This document shows positions 9,515 through 20,938 of a DNA stretch of 64,000 nt, one piece after another. The DNA lies in the NCBI GenBank assembly GCA_029624675.1, contig JARSSP010000015.1, positions 1-64,000 on the forward strand. Reading direction: 5' to 3'. How positions within the stretch are numbered: position 1 is the stretch's first letter; each line of letters opens with the position of its first letter. A program made the position numbers and the translations under genes. Below the pieces are notes generated by a model. The model was not told where the DNA came from and did not search any database. It saw nothing but the letters and a program-made list of their open reading frames with translations. The stretch is from Candidatus Contendibacter sp. (lineage in GTDB: Bacteria > Pseudomonadota > Gammaproteobacteria > Competibacterales > Competibacteraceae).

Positions 9515-10896
9515 TCAACACCGCCATCGCCTTCGATCCCACCCTGGTCCGCAAGTACGACAAGGCCGGTCCCCGCTATACCTCATACCCGACCGCCGTG
9601 CAGTTCCACGATGGCTTCGGCGAGGCCAAGTACCGCGAACAGGCTCTCGCCAGCAACGCCAGTGGCCGGCCGCTGTCGCTGTACGTCCACATCCCGTTCT
9701 GCGACACGGTCTGCTTCTATTGCGCTTGCAACAAGATCGTCACGAAGAATCGCCGCCACGCCGCGCCCTATCTCGACCACCTTCACCGGGAAATCGCGCT
9801 GCAAGGCGCATTGTTCGACCGGGCGCGACCGGTCACCCAGTTGCACTGGGGCGGCGGCACCCCCACCTTCATCAGTGCCGAGGAAATGCGCGAGTTGATG
9901 CGGGTCACCGGCGAGCATTTCCGGCTGCTCGACGACGACAGCGGTGAATATTCCATCGAGGTGGACCCGCGCGAGACTGACGATCACACCGTTGCGCTGC
10001 TGCGCGAACTGGGTTTCAACCGACTGAGTCTGGGGGTGCAGGATTTCGATCCCGACGTGCAAAAAGCGGTCAATCGCATCCAGTCCCGCGAAATCACCCT
10101 GAAGGCGATGGAAGCCGCTCGGCGCGAGGGTTTCAAGTCCATCAGCGTGGACCTGATCTATGGCTTGCCACTCCAAACTGTGGGGAGTTTCGCGCGCACC
10201 GTCGACGACATCATCGCCCAGAGTCCCGACCGGATTTCGGTGTTCAATTACGCGCACCTGCCGGACCTGTTCAAGACCCAGCGCCAGATCGACGCCAGCG
10301 CCTTGCCGCCGTCGGCGGTAAAGCTGGAGATTCTTAAGACCGTCATCGAACGGTTGACCGGGGCCGGCTACGTTTACATCGGCATGGATCACTTCGCCAA
10401 GCCGGACGACGAGTTGGCGCTGGCGCAACAGGCTGGGACGCTGTATCGCAATTTCCAGGGTTACAGCACCCACGCCGACTGCGATCTGATCGGGCTCGGC
10501 GCGACCTCCATCGGCATGGTCAGCGACAGCTACAGCCAGAATTTGAAGGGGTTGGAGGACTATTACGCGCGGATCGACGAAGGACGGCTGGCGGTGTTCC
10601 GGGGCGTGCGGCTGGACGCCGACGACCGGCTGCGGCGTGCGGTGATCACCGACCTGATCTGTCATTTCACCCTGGACTTCGCCGCCGTCGAACGTCGATT
10701 CGGTATCCGCTTCGGGGATTACTTCGCGCTGGAACTGGCGGAACTGGCTGATATGCAAGCGGATGGATTGCTGGCGCTGTCCGAGACCGGGATTCAGGTC
10801 TTGCCGCCGGGACGGCTGCTGATCCGCAACATCTGCATGGCGTTCGACCGCTATCTGCGGGAGCAGAAGCAGCAGCGGTTCTCGAAGGTCATTTGA
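9511..10896 (+). CDS. hemN: oxygen-independent coproporphyrinogen III dehydrogenase
   Basis: Radical-SAM enzyme that decarboxylates coproporphyrinogen III to protoporphyrinogen IX without oxygen, in cytoplasmic haem synthesis. The 461-residue length fits the true HemN class. The N-terminal YDKAGPRYTSYPTAVQF is typical, and the 4Fe-4S motif CDTVCFYCACN places Cys at about 64, 68 and 71. GGGTPTF and the later GVQDFDP match the SAM-binding core. The start at 9511 gives a 4-bp ATGA overlap with the preceding phosphodiesterase. An upstream start is possible in frame but would run through that gene. The close coupling to a signalling gene is unusual but says nothing certain about regulation. Confidence 0.96.
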   Translation: MINTAIAFDPTLVRKYDKAGPRYTSYPTAVQFHDGFGEAKYREQALASNASGRPLSLYVHIPFCDTVCFYCACNKIVTKNRRHAAPYLDHLHREIALQGALFDRARPVTQLHWGGGTPTFISAEEMRELMRVTGEHFRLLDDDSGEYSIEVDPRETDDHTVALLRELGFNRLSLGVQDFDPDVQKAVNRIQSREITLKAMEAARREGFKSISVDLIYGLPLQTVGSFARTVDDIIAQSPDRISVFNYAHLPDLFKTQRQIDASALPPSAVKLEILKTVIERLTGAGYVYIGMDHFAKPDDELALAQQAGTLYRNFQGYSTHADCDLIGLGATSIGMVSDSYSQNLKGLEDYYARIDEGRLAVFRGVRLDADDRLRRAVITDLICHFTLDFAAVERRFGIRFGDYFALELAELADMQADGLLALSETGIQVLPPGRLLIRNICMAFDRYLREQKQQRFSKVI

Positions 10897-10907
10897 CATA
10901 GAGAAGA

Positions 10908-10923
10908 TAAACATTTTTGTGTA
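10908..10923. promoter_or_regulatory. possible hicAB operator
   Basis: Imperfect inverted repeat TAAACA-tttt-TGTGTA, 11 bases before the hicA start, with a TTGACA hexamer at 10893-10898. HicB antitoxins usually repress their own operons by binding such sites. No well-spaced -10 element is obvious, so this is a candidate only. Confidence 0.3.
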
Positions 10924-10933
10924 TTCTTGATCT

Positions 10934-11119
10934 ATGAACAGTAACCAGTTCAAAGCCTGGCTGCGCCAACAGGGTTGCACGTTCGAGACCAAACCGGGTG
11001 GTTCCGGTCATTTGGTCGTGCGGCTGGGCAGCCGGAAATCGGAAATCCCGATGCATGGCTCCAAGGAATTAAAAAAGGGGCTGGTCGAAGGCGTGAAAAA
11101 GCAACTGGGCCTTAAATAG
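10934..11119 (+). CDS. hicA: HicA-family mRNA interferase toxin
   Basis: A 61-residue protein with the double-stranded-RNA-binding-like HicA fold. It has an N-terminal helix (NQFKAWLRQQGC), the glycine-rich turn GGSGH with the likely catalytic His at about 26, and the IPMHGSKELKKG segment before the last helix. HicA toxins cleave mRNA and are neutralised by HicB. The hicB gene follows after 12 bp. The pair sits just before the liv operon, on the same strand. Confidence 0.85.
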   Translation: MNSNQFKAWLRQQGCTFETKPGGSGHLVVRLGSRKSEIPMHGSKELKKGLVEGVKKQLGLK

Positions 11120-11131
11120 GCGGGAGGCGCG

Positions 11132-11557
11132 ATGTTGATTTATCCCGTGGTCTTGGAACCGCAGCCGGAAGGTGGCTTTGTCGTCACTTTTCCAGATATA
11201 CCCGAAGCGATAACCCAGGGCGAAGACGCAGCCGAGGCGCTGCTGATGGCCGAGGATGCGTTGTTGGTGATGCTCTCCGCCTACATGGACGACCGTCAGC
11301 CCATTCCCGAACCTTCCCCGCTGAACGGCCGGCCCGGCGTGGCGCTGAAGGTCGCCGCCGCCGGCAAGGTCGCCCTCCACAACGCGATGCTGGCGGCGGG
11401 CAAGCGCAAGGCCGATCTGGCGCGGATGCTCAATTTGGCGCCCACCCTGGTGGATCGGCTGTTGTCGCTGCACCACAAAAGCCGCATCGAGCAGATCGAA
11501 ACCGCGCTGGCGGTCTTGGGCAAGCGGCTGGTGGTGGACGTGCGCGAAGCGGCTTGA
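11132..11557 (+). CDS. hicB: HicB-family antitoxin
   Basis: A 141-residue two-domain antitoxin. The N-terminal half is the partially degraded RNase-H-like HicB fold (PVVLEPQPEGGFVVTFPDIPE, split by a typical AITQGEDAAEAL helix). The C-terminal half looks like a helix-turn-helix DNA-binding domain (KADLARMLNLAPTLVDRLL), consistent with autoregulation. A GGCGGGAGG run just before the ATG serves as ribosome-binding site. It would bind HicA from the gene 12 bp upstream. Confidence 0.85.
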   Translation: MLIYPVVLEPQPEGGFVVTFPDIPEAITQGEDAAEALLMAEDALLVMLSAYMDDRQPIPEPSPLNGRPGVALKVAAAGKVALHNAMLAAGKRKADLARMLNLAPTLVDRLLSLHHKSRIEQIETALAVLGKRLVVDVREAA

Positions 11558-11674
11558 AAGGCAGTTTTGTCCGGCATGCAATTCGATATTGCGGACCAGC
11601 CAGCGGTTGCGGCAAATTTCACCCCCTATAATTTCATTCGTAACAAATCCATCACTGAGGAGAGGAGTCGTTTG

Positions 11675-12793
11675 ATGAACAAGATCAGCCGCAATGTTCT
11701 GAGTGTCGCCGTCGGCGCGGTCATCCTGGGTCTGGGAGGTTTGGCGCACGCCGACACCATCAAGATCGCCGTGGCCGGCCCGATCACCGGCCCGGTCGCC
11801 CAGTACGGCGACATGCAGATGAGCGGCGCCAAGATGGCGGTCGAGCAGATCAACGCCAAGGGCGGCGTCAACGGCAAGAAGCTGGAAGCGGTGTTGATCG
11901 ACGACGTCTGCGAGCCCAAGCAGGCGGTCGCCATCGCCAACCAGATCGTCAACCAGAAGATCAAGTACGTGGTCGGGCACCTGTGTTCGGGCTCCACCCA
12001 GCCGGCTTCCAAGCTGTACGAGGAGGAAGGCATCCTGATGATCACGCCAGCGGCCACCAACCCCGCCATCACCCAGCAGGGCTACAAGATGGTGTTCCGC
12101 ACCATCGGCACCGACGACCAGCAAGGCCCGACCGCCGGCAAGTACATCGCCGGGACGATCAAGCCCAAGAAGCTGGCGATCATCCACGACAAGCAGCAAT
12201 ACGGCGAAGGCATCGCCAAGGAAGTCGATAAAACCGTCAAGGCTGCCGGGATCACGCCGGTTTTGTTCGAGGGCGTCAACAAGGGCCAGACCGACTTCTC
12301 CGCCCTGATCACCAAGATGAAGAAGGAAGGCGTGGATTTCGTCTACTACGGCGGTTACCACCCGGAACTGGGCCTGCTGCTGCGCCAGTCGCGCGAGCAG
12401 GGCTTCGACGCCAAGTACATGGGTCCCGAGGGCGTCGGCAACAAGGACATCAGCGCCATCGCCGGCCCAGCCTCGGAAGGGCTGCTGGTGACTCTACCGG
12501 CTGATTTCAGCACCGATCCGGCCAACGCCGCGCTGGTCAAGGCGTTTCAGGACAAGAAGCAAGACCCCACCGGTCCGTTCGTGATGCCGGCCTACGCCGC
12601 GGTGCAGATCATCGCCGACGCCATCAAGGGCGCCAAAACCGAGGATGCCGTCAAGCTGGCCGACTACATCCACAAAAATAGCTTCCAGACCCCCATCGGC
12701 AAAGTAGCCTTCAAGGATAATGGCGACCTGAAAGAATTCCAGTTCGTCATCTTCACCTGGCACGCCGACGCCACCAAGACGCCGGTCAAATAA
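11675..12793 (+). CDS. livJ: branched-chain amino acid ABC transporter, periplasmic binding protein
   Basis: Periplasmic type I solute-binding protein of 372 residues that captures leucine, isoleucine or valine (or a related amino acid) for the LivHMGF importer downstream. Signal peptide at about 1-25, cut after GLAHA. The mature part begins DTIKIAVAGPITGPVAQYGD, followed by NAKGGVNGKKLE and a conserved Cys in DDVCEPKQ. The start at 11675 is preceded by GAGGAGAGGAG at 11657-11667; the longer frame from 11567 has no signal peptide. It is followed by livH after about 100 bp containing a hairpin. The exact substrate is not readable from sequence. Confidence 0.93.
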   Translation: MNKISRNVLSVAVGAVILGLGGLAHADTIKIAVAGPITGPVAQYGDMQMSGAKMAVEQINAKGGVNGKKLEAVLIDDVCEPKQAVAIANQIVNQKIKYVVGHLCSGSTQPASKLYEEEGILMITPAATNPAITQQGYKMVFRTIGTDDQQGPTAGKYIAGTIKPKKLAIIHDKQQYGEGIAKEVDKTVKAAGITPVLFEGVNKGQTDFSALITKMKKEGVDFVYYGGYHPELGLLLRQSREQGFDAKYMGPEGVGNKDISAIAGPASEGLLVTLPADFSTDPANAALVKAFQDKKQDPTGPFVMPAYAAVQIIADAIKGAKTEDAVKLADYIHKNSFQTPIGKVAFKDNGDLKEFQFVIFTWHADATKTPVK

Positions 12794-12808
12794 CCGGATA
12801 ACCGCCGA

Positions 12809-12844
12809 GGGCGAGGTTCAAAAAATCCCGCCCTTTGCTTTTCA
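12809..12844 (+). terminator. hairpin between livJ and livH
   Basis: GGGCG at 12809-12813 can pair with CGCCC at 12829-12833, followed by TTTGCTTTT. Its position after a binding-protein gene suggests a leaky terminator that lets livJ be expressed above the permease genes. The stem is short. Confidence 0.45.
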
Positions 12845-12895
12845 TGGCGCTTTGCATGCCTGCGCTCTGCCTTCCACCACTTCAACACGGCGGCC

Positions 12896-13825
12896 ATGTC
12901 CGGTTTCTCCCTCCTTGAATTCATCCAGCAGATCATCAACGGCCTGACCTTGGGCAGCATCTATGCCCTGATCGCCATCGGCTACACCATGGTGTACGGC
13001 ATTATCGGCATGATCAACTTCGCCCACGGCGAAATCTACATGATCGGCGCCTACGTCGGTCTGCTGGTCATCACCGCGTTGGGGTTGTTCGGCGTGGGCA
13101 ACATCTCGGCGATCCTGCTGGTGACCTTGGCTATCAGCATCCTGGTCACGGGTTCCTACGGCTGGACCGTGGAGCGGCTGGCGTACCGGCCGCTGCGCGG
13201 CAGTCCCCGGCTGGTACCGCTGATTTCGGCCATCGGCGTGTCGATCTTTTTGCAAAACTATGTCCAGCTCGGCCAGGGTGCCCGCGATGTGTCGATGCAG
13301 CCGGTGCTGACCGGTGGTTGGCGTTTTGGGCCGGCTGATGGGTTTCAGGTCTATCTGTCCTACATGCAGGTATTGATCGCGGTCGTGACCGTGGCATTCA
13401 TGACCGGCCTGACTCTGTTCATCGCCCGTTCGCGGATGGGACGAGCCTGCCGGGCCTGCTCCGAGGACCGGGCCATGGCCAACCTGCTCGGCATCGACAC
13501 CGACCGAGTGATCGCCTTGACCTTCGTTCTGGGCGCGACGTTGGCGGCGGTGGCCGGCGTGCTGGTCAGTATGTACTACGGCTTGGTCAATCCCTTTATC
13601 GGCTTCATCGCCGGCCTGAAGGCGTTCACAGCGGCGGTGCTGGGCGGCATCGGCAGCATACCTGGCGCGATGCTGGGCGGGGTGGTGCTGGGACTGGCCG
13701 AAAGCTTTGCCTCGGCCTATCTGCAAACCGAGTACAAGGACGTGGTGGCGTTCGCATTGCTGATTCTGGTGCTGCTGGTCCGTCCCACCGGCCTGCTGGG
13801 CCGTCCGGACGTGGAGAAGGTGTAA
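12896..13825 (+). CDS. livH: branched-chain amino acid ABC permease LivH
   Basis: Inner-membrane permease subunit, 309 residues, about eight hydrophobic segments. The family start [20 protein letters not shown] and the following [20 protein letters not shown] are present, as is the coupling-helix region near [19 protein letters not shown]. It pairs with LivM, whose ATG overlaps its TAA (TAATG). Start 12896 begins the family-typical MSGFSLLEF. Confidence 0.94.
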   Translation: MSGFSLLEFIQQIINGLTLGSIYALIAIGYTMVYGIIGMINFAHGEIYMIGAYVGLLVITALGLFGVGNISAILLVTLAISILVTGSYGWTVERLAYRPLRGSPRLVPLISAIGVSIFLQNYVQLGQGARDVSMQPVLTGGWRFGPADGFQVYLSYMQVLIAVVTVAFMTGLTLFIARSRMGRACRACSEDRAMANLLGIDTDRVIALTFVLGATLAAVAGVLVSMYYGLVNPFIGFIAGLKAFTAAVLGGIGSIPGAMLGGVVLGLAESFASAYLQTEYKDVVAFALLILVLLVRPTGLLGRPDVEKV

Positions 13826-15098
13826 TGCGCCGCACGTTCTCCGATGCTCTGCTGGCGGCGGTGTTGACCGCCGTATTGCTCGTCCCGATTTTCGGTTTGC
13901 GCATCCATGTGGACGGCGTCAACGTCTCGCTGAACCGCACGCCGACGCCGGTGATCGTCGCCGTCGTGGTCGTCTTTTTGCTGCGGCTGTTTCGTCGACC
14001 GTTGGAGCAGGCTTGGGCAACGCTGCGCGTCCCGGATTCGTGGCGCCAAAACCGGCTCGCCGACGTCTGGAACCGCGCCAAACAACAACCGCGCTATCGG
14101 TTGGCGCTTTGGATTCTATTGCTGGTCGCCGCCGTGATTTGGCCGTTCACCGCCTCGCGCGGCGCGGTGGACGTGATGACGCTGGCCCTGATCTACGTGA
14201 TGCTGGGACTGGGCTTGAACATCGTGGTCGGTTTCGCCGGTCTGCTGGTGCTCGGTTACGCCGCGTTCTACGCGGTCGGCGCCTACGCCTACGCTTTTCT
14301 GGCCCAGCAATATGGCCTGTCGTTCTGGTTGTGCCTGCCGGTCGCCGGTGGGCTGGCGGCGCTGACCGGCTTTTTACTCGGTTTGCCGGTGCTGCGGCTG
14401 CGGGGCGACTATTTGGCCATCGTCACCCTGGGCTTCGGCGAAATCACTCGTCTGTTGCTGAACAACCTCAACGCCATCACCGGTGGCCCGGACGGCATCG
14501 GCAATATCCCACGCCCCACTCTATTCGGACTGGAGTTTAGCCGCCGGGCCAGCGAGGGCGGCACGACGTTTCACGAATTCTTCAGCCTCGACTACAGCGG
14601 CGATTACGCGGTGATCTTCATGTATCTGCTGGGACTGGCTCTGGTCCTGACGATCCTGTTCGTCATCAACCGCCTGTTGCGAATGCCGTTGGGCCGGGCC
14701 TGGGAAGCACTGCGCGAGGACGAAATCGCCTGTCGTTCGCTGGGTCTGAGCCCGACCGTGATCAAGTTGTCCGCGCTGACGCTGAGCGCCGCCTTCGCCG
14801 GTTTCGCTGGCGCGTTCTTCGCCGCTCGCCAAGGCCACATCAACCCGGAGTCATTCACCTTCATCGAGTCGGCCATGGTGCTGGCCATCGTCGTGCTGGG
14901 CGGGATGGGCTCGCAAATCGGCGTGGTGCTAGCGGCCGTCGCCATCACCGCGTTGCCGGAACTGGCGCGCGAATTCGACGAATACCGGATGCTGGCCTTC
15001 GGGCTGGTCATGGTGTTGATGATGATGTGGCGACCGCAGGGCCTGGTACCCGCCGCTCGACCCCGGCTGGAAATGCCGGAACACGCGGAGGGCGCACG

Positions 15099-15102
<4 letters not shown>
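13825..15102 (+). CDS. livM: branched-chain amino acid ABC permease LivM, long form
   Basis: Second inner-membrane permease subunit, 425 residues. The core from about residue 105 is a normal LivM ([50 protein letters not shown]). Before it lies an extra N-terminal part of about 100 residues with two hydrophobic stretches, as in the long LivM of E. coli. The second liv locus here has the short 318-residue form. Start overlaps livH; stop overlaps the livG GTG. Confidence 0.94.
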
Positions 15103-15904
<802 letters not shown>

Positions 15905-15905
<1 letters not shown>

Positions 15906-16609
15906 TGATGCTGAAGCTGGAAAACGTCCATACCTTCTACGGCCAGATCGAGGCACTCAAGGGCGTGTCGCTGGACGTGCATCCCGGTGAGATCGTCACC
16001 CTGATCGGGGCCAACGGCGCTGGCAAAAGCACCTTGTTGATGACGATCTGCGGCTCGCCGCACGCCAGCAAGGGCGCGGTCCTGTTCGAAGGGCAGGACA
16101 TCACCCGCAAGCCGACCCACGTCATCATGCAATGCGGGTTGGCGCTGGTGCCGGAAGGACGGCGCATCTTCCCCGGTTTGACCGTGCAAGAGAATTTGCA
16201 AATGGGCGGGTTCTTCGCCGACAAGGCGCGGCTGGACACCGATCTGGAGCGGGTATTCGCCCTGTTTCCGCGCCTCAAGGAACGGCGCAACCAGCGCGGC
16301 GGCACCCTGTCCGGCGGCGAGCAGCAGATGCTGGCCATCGGGCGGGGGTTGATGAGCCGGCCCAACCTGCTGTTGCTGGACGAACCGTCGCTGGGGCTGG
16401 CGCCGATCATCATCGCCCAGATTTTCCAGATCCTGAAGGAAATCCGCGAAGAGGGTGTAACGATCTTCCTGGTCGAACAAAACGCCCACCGCGCCCTGCA
16501 ACTGGCCGACCGGGGCTACGTGCTGGAAAACGGCCGCATCGTGCTGGCCGACACCGGCGCGAATTTGCTGGCCAACGATCAGGTACGCAAAGCGTACTTG
16601 GGGGGCTAA
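15905..16609 (+). CDS. livF: branched-chain amino acid ABC ATPase LivF
   Basis: Second ATPase subunit, 234 residues. Walker A GANGAGKST, signature LSGGEQQML, Walker B LLLLDEPSLGLAP, and VEQNAHRAL in the switch region, all typical of LivF. The ATG at 15905 overlaps the livG stop (TGATG); a GTG at 15902 and an ATG at 15908 are alternatives. It closes the operon; a convergent gene ends 22 bp later. Confidence 0.94.
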
Positions 16610-16630
16610 ACGTGCTCGATCCGGTCGCGC

Positions 16631-17614
16631 TCAGGGCGCCGTCAACAGCATCCCTTCAACCGGCGTGACGCCGCGCCCGTCGGGACCGGCGAACTCGAAC
16701 GGCACGGAAACCAGTTCCATCCCGGTGTTGCGCTGGATCGCGAAGTGCAAATGTGGGCCGGTGGAATAGCCGGTATTGCCCGAGTTGGCCAGCCAGGCAC
16801 CCCGCTCCACCCGTTGCCCGGGACTGACCCGCACCGAGTCCGCTTGCAGGTGCGCGTACACCGCCATGGTGCCGTCGGCGTGGAGAACCCGCACCGCGTT
16901 GGCCCGCTCCCGATACTTTTCATCCGGGCCGCCGTCCAGGAAATCGGCGGCGAACTCCATGATGACCCCTTCGCGGGCGGCGCGAATTGGCGTGCCCAAC
17001 GGCATCCCGATATCCACCGCGTAACGGCTTTGCGGGTGCTGGTGACTGAAGGCCCCATTGAAAGCCTGACTGATCGGGAACCGCTGTCCCGGCGCGAACG
17101 GCGGGGCATAAGGCCGGTCGGGTTTATGCGTGGCGGCCGGATCACCCAGCACCGCTCGGACCTGGTAGGCGTAGCGCCAGCGCGGGCCGGTCGACCGGAG
17201 ATTGACCACCGGTGTTTCCGCGCGCCCTGGCGCCACCACCCGCGCCGGCAACGATGGACGGACCTCCATGTTTTCGATCCTTTCGCCACGGATCTCCACC
17301 TCGATGGGACCGTAATAATCGTTGATCACCGTCAGTATCGGTGCGTCCGTGGTACCGCGATTGCGAACGCTGACCTTGGCCGGCAGTTCGCTGACCGGCA
17401 ACTGTTTTACTTCGACCGGAGTGCTGGCATTTTCGGGTGGCCGGTCGGTGAACACCCAGGCGCCGGAACCGTCCTGATATTTGTACAGGCTCTTGGTCAG
17501 CGCCGGTCGCGCGCCCGACACGCTCAGCAACACAATCAGCGCCGCCGCTTTCAGCCCGGTCAACCGTCGGCGCCGCCGTTGGGATCTCGGGTATCGTCCG
17601 CTCATGCGCGTCAT
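16631..17614 (-). CDS. exported DUF4124/M23-family peptidase-like protein
   Basis: 327-residue envelope protein. Basic N-terminus, then a hydrophobic signal segment at about 20-38, a DUF4124-like strand region (LYKYQDGSGAWVFTDRPP), a beta domain, and a C-terminal LytM/M23 domain at about 200-325. The HxH zinc motif is present (GPHLHFAI). The first zinc motif, usually HxxxD, reads RYAVD, with His residues lying 6-8 positions earlier (SHQHPQSRY). It is therefore unclear whether it is an active peptidoglycan endopeptidase or a scaffold-type activator. Start 17614 overlaps the upstream gene's stop by 4 bp, so the two are probably cotranscribed. Confidence 0.82.
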   Translation of the reverse strand: MTRMSGRYPRSQRRRRRLTGLKAAALIVLLSVSGARPALTKSLYKYQDGSGAWVFTDRPPENASTPVEVKQLPVSELPAKVSVRNRGTTDAPILTVINDYYGPIEVEIRGERIENMEVRPSLPARVVAPGRAETPVVNLRSTGPRWRYAYQVRAVLGDPAATHKPDRPYAPPFAPGQRFPISQAFNGAFSHQHPQSRYAVDIGMPLGTPIRAAREGVIMEFAADFLDGGPDEKYRERANAVRVLHADGTMAVYAHLQADSVRVSPGQRVERGAWLANSGNTGYSTGPHLHFAIQRNTGMELVSVPFEFAGPDGRGVTPVEGMLLTAP

Positions 17615-18273
17615 CGGTCGTTGAAATAGTGAATGTGCATGCCTTCCTGATCGCTCTTGGCCAGCTCCACCATCCGGGCGGCGACGACTTCCGCCGCGAC
17701 CGGCCGATAGCGGCTGAAAGACCCCCACAGAAGCAGCCCCCAGAGCGGCGCGATGGACTTGCTCCAGTCCTCGGCTGGACGGGGTTCGGAACGCTCGCCC
17801 AGCAGCAACGAAGGCCGCAGAACATGCACAGCCTGGAACGGCAGTTCGCCAACCGCCGCCTCGGCGCGTCCCTTGATCCGGTTATAGAACACCGGCGAAC
17901 CGGGATCGGCGCCAACCGCCGACACCAGCACGAATCGGAGCACGCCCCGCGCCGCCGCCAGTCGAGCCAGCTCGGCGACATAAATATGATCCACCTTGGC
18001 GAACGCCTCGGGCGAACCCGCGACCCGATGGGTCGTGCCCAGGCAACATAGCGCAACGTCGGCGTCGATGGCCTCGGCGTGACGATCAAGATGGTCGAAA
18101 TCCACCACCTGCGTCGTCAATTTCGGATCGGTGCGCGCCAGAGGGCGGCGGGTGAAAATCGTCACCCGTCCGATGTCCTCGTCCGCTAGCAGTTGGGTCA
18201 GGCAATGTCCGCCGACCAGGCCGGTCGCGCCCGCCAGCAAGACCCGAAGTTCCGTTCGCCGTTGCGCTGTCAT
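17611..18273 (-). CDS. NAD(P)-binding Rossmann protein, atypical SDR
   Basis: 220-residue cytoplasmic protein with a nucleotide-binding motif GATGLVGGHCL at about 14-24, an acidic VVDFDHLD strand end, CCLGTTHRVAG and a later YNRIKGRAEAAV segment carrying the Tyr-x3-Lys pair typical of short-chain dehydrogenases. It resembles the HTATIP2-like/YraR-type oxidoreductase group. Substrate unknown. It is the first gene of a two-gene operon with the M23-like protein. Confidence 0.8.
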   Translation of the reverse strand: MTAQRRTELRVLLAGATGLVGGHCLTQLLADEDIGRVTIFTRRPLARTDPKLTTQVVDFDHLDRHAEAIDADVALCCLGTTHRVAGSPEAFAKVDHIYVAELARLAAARGVLRFVLVSAVGADPGSPVFYNRIKGRAEAAVGELPFQAVHVLRPSLLLGERSEPRPAEDWSKSIAPLWGLLLWGSFSRYRPVAAEVVAARMVELAKSDQEGMHIHYFNDR

Positions 18274-18353
18274 CGTTCTCTAGTCCTCCAGTTGGAAACG
18301 CACGATTCGACCGTCTGCCGGATCGCCGTGGGGCGAATGGCGATATCCCCGCT

Positions 18354-18417
18354 CCGCTTTCCCGCTTTCCCGCTTTCCCGCTTTCCCGCTTTCCCGCTTT
18401 CCCGCTTTCCCGCTTTC
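18354..18417. repeat. octamer tandem repeat, 8 perfect copies
   Basis: Eight perfect head-to-tail copies of CCGCTTTC with no interruptions, 64 bp, starting 103 bp before the start of the polyamine-binding protein gene. The unit length is not a multiple of three, and the repeat is intergenic. Such arrays change copy number by slippage and can alter promoter spacing. Confidence 0.95.
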
Positions 18418-18520
18418 AAGGATAGTCACCCCCGGTGGATTTTCGGGGAAGACCGTGGGTTCCAGGGCCGGGAACGCTGCTACACTGGCCATGCCCGTCC
18501 CTTTCATGGAGAACCGCGAC

Positions 18521-19549
18521 ATGCTTAGATTCCTGCTCGCCGGCCTGCTGCTGTTGAACGGCGCCGCCCTGGCCGCCGACCAGACCCTGGTGGTTTACAA
18601 CTGGGCGGAATACCTGCCCAAAAAGGTGCTCCAGCAATTTACCCAGGAAACCGGCATCAAGGTGCGCTATTCGACCTACGACAGCAACGAGGCGATGTAC
18701 GCCAAGGTCAAGACCGTCAAGGGCGATGGCTACGACGTGCTCGTGCCATCCACCTACTACGTGGACCGGATGCGTCGGGAAGGGTTGTTGCAAAAGATCG
18801 ACAAATCCCGGCTCAGCCACTTTGGCCATCTCAATCCGCGCCTGCTGAACCAACCCTACGATCGCCAGAACGATTACAGCATTCCCTATCTGTGGGGCAC
18901 GACCGGCATCGCCTACAACGCCGCTAGCCTGCCGCCAGGCCAGTTGACCCGTTGGGCCGATCTCTGGGAGCCGGCTTATAAAAACAAGCTGCTGTTATTG
19001 AACGACATGCGCGAAGTATTCTCAATGGGATTGAAACTGCTGGGTCACTCGATCAACACCACGGACGACAACCAGATTCGCGCCGCTTACGAGAAGCTGG
19101 CCGAATTGATGCCGAACGTGCGGATCTTCGACGCGGAATCGCCCAAGACCAAATTCCTGGCGCGGGAAGTCGTGGCGGGGATGCTTTGGAACGGCGAGGC
19201 CTACATGGCGGGCCGGGAAAACGCCAACATCAAGTACGTCTATCCCCGGGAAGGCGCAATGATATGGATGGACAATCTGGTGATTTCCGCCGGCGCCAAC
19301 AACGTGGACGGCGCCCATCGGTTCATCGACTTTGTGTTGCGGCCAGACATCGCCAAACAGATCAGTGAGGAAGTGGGCTATTCCTCGCCCAATTTGGCCG
19401 CCATTCAACTCCTACCCGAGAAAGTGCGGAACAATCCGACGGTCTATCCCTCCGACGAGGATCTGAGAAACGCCGAGTTCCAGGCCGACGTCGGCACGGC
19501 CCTACCGATTTACGATCAGTACTGGCAACGCTTGAAGACCCGGCGTTAA
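18521..19549 (+). CDS. polyamine ABC transporter periplasmic binding protein (PotD/PotF family)
   Basis: 342-residue periplasmic binding protein for spermidine or putrescine. Signal peptide at about 1-19 (LLAGLLLLNGAALA), then QTLVVYNWAEYLPKKV and YDSNEAMYAKVK, both family-typical, and YLWGTTGIAYN in the ligand-cleft region. Start 18521 has GGAGA 8 bases upstream; an ATG at 18506 is in frame but would place a polar stretch before the signal peptide. No permease or ATPase gene is adjacent, so its partners must be elsewhere. Preceded by the octamer array. Confidence 0.9.
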   Translation: MLRFLLAGLLLLNGAALAADQTLVVYNWAEYLPKKVLQQFTQETGIKVRYSTYDSNEAMYAKVKTVKGDGYDVLVPSTYYVDRMRREGLLQKIDKSRLSHFGHLNPRLLNQPYDRQNDYSIPYLWGTTGIAYNAASLPPGQLTRWADLWEPAYKNKLLLLNDMREVFSMGLKLLGHSINTTDDNQIRAAYEKLAELMPNVRIFDAESPKTKFLAREVVAGMLWNGEAYMAGRENANIKYVYPREGAMIWMDNLVISAGANNVDGAHRFIDFVLRPDIAKQISEEVGYSSPNLAAIQLLPEKVRNNPTVYPSDEDLRNAEFQADVGTALPIYDQYWQRLKTRR

Positions 19550-19605
19550 GGCATGGCGGAATCGATCCCCCCTCGATCAAGGGGGGGCAATAGCGCTGGG
19601 GAAAT

Positions 19606-19920
<315 letters not shown>

Positions 19921-19975
19921 TCAAATCCGACCTGCCCGCGACCGGCCAAGGCGAATTTCCGAGCATTTTACTCAA

Positions 19976-20781
<806 letters not shown>

Positions 20782-20938
20782 AATATTACCTACTGGAAAT
20801 TTTCCTGTGATAGCGAGGGTTCGTGAGTGGGCTAGACCGTAAACTCACCGTTCAACCTATTGATCCTGCTGATGGGCGTACCCTACGATTACCCGAACCG
20901 CAGCTCGGATCACAGGAAAATTTACAGCAGGAAATATT
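20782..20938. mobile_element. 157-bp MITE-like element with 30-bp inverted ends
   Basis: 20782-20811 and 20909-20938 are inverted repeats matching at 27 of 30 positions; the inner 15 bases (20797-20811 against 20909-20923) match perfectly. The 97-bp middle holds the start of a 47-codon ORF. No transposase is present. It could be a miniature inverted-repeat element or a large hairpin leader. No clear target-site duplication was identified. Confidence 0.6.

Noticed and set aside
9583..10992. 469-codon minus-strand open frame
   Set aside because: Antisense to hemN, which has all catalytic motifs.
11069..12361. 430-codon minus-strand open frame
   Set aside because: Antisense to hicB and livJ, both clearly recognised.
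18354..18417. Octamer array as a CRISPR
   Set aside because: The units are contiguous with no spacers and only 8 bp long, so this is a simple tandem repeat.
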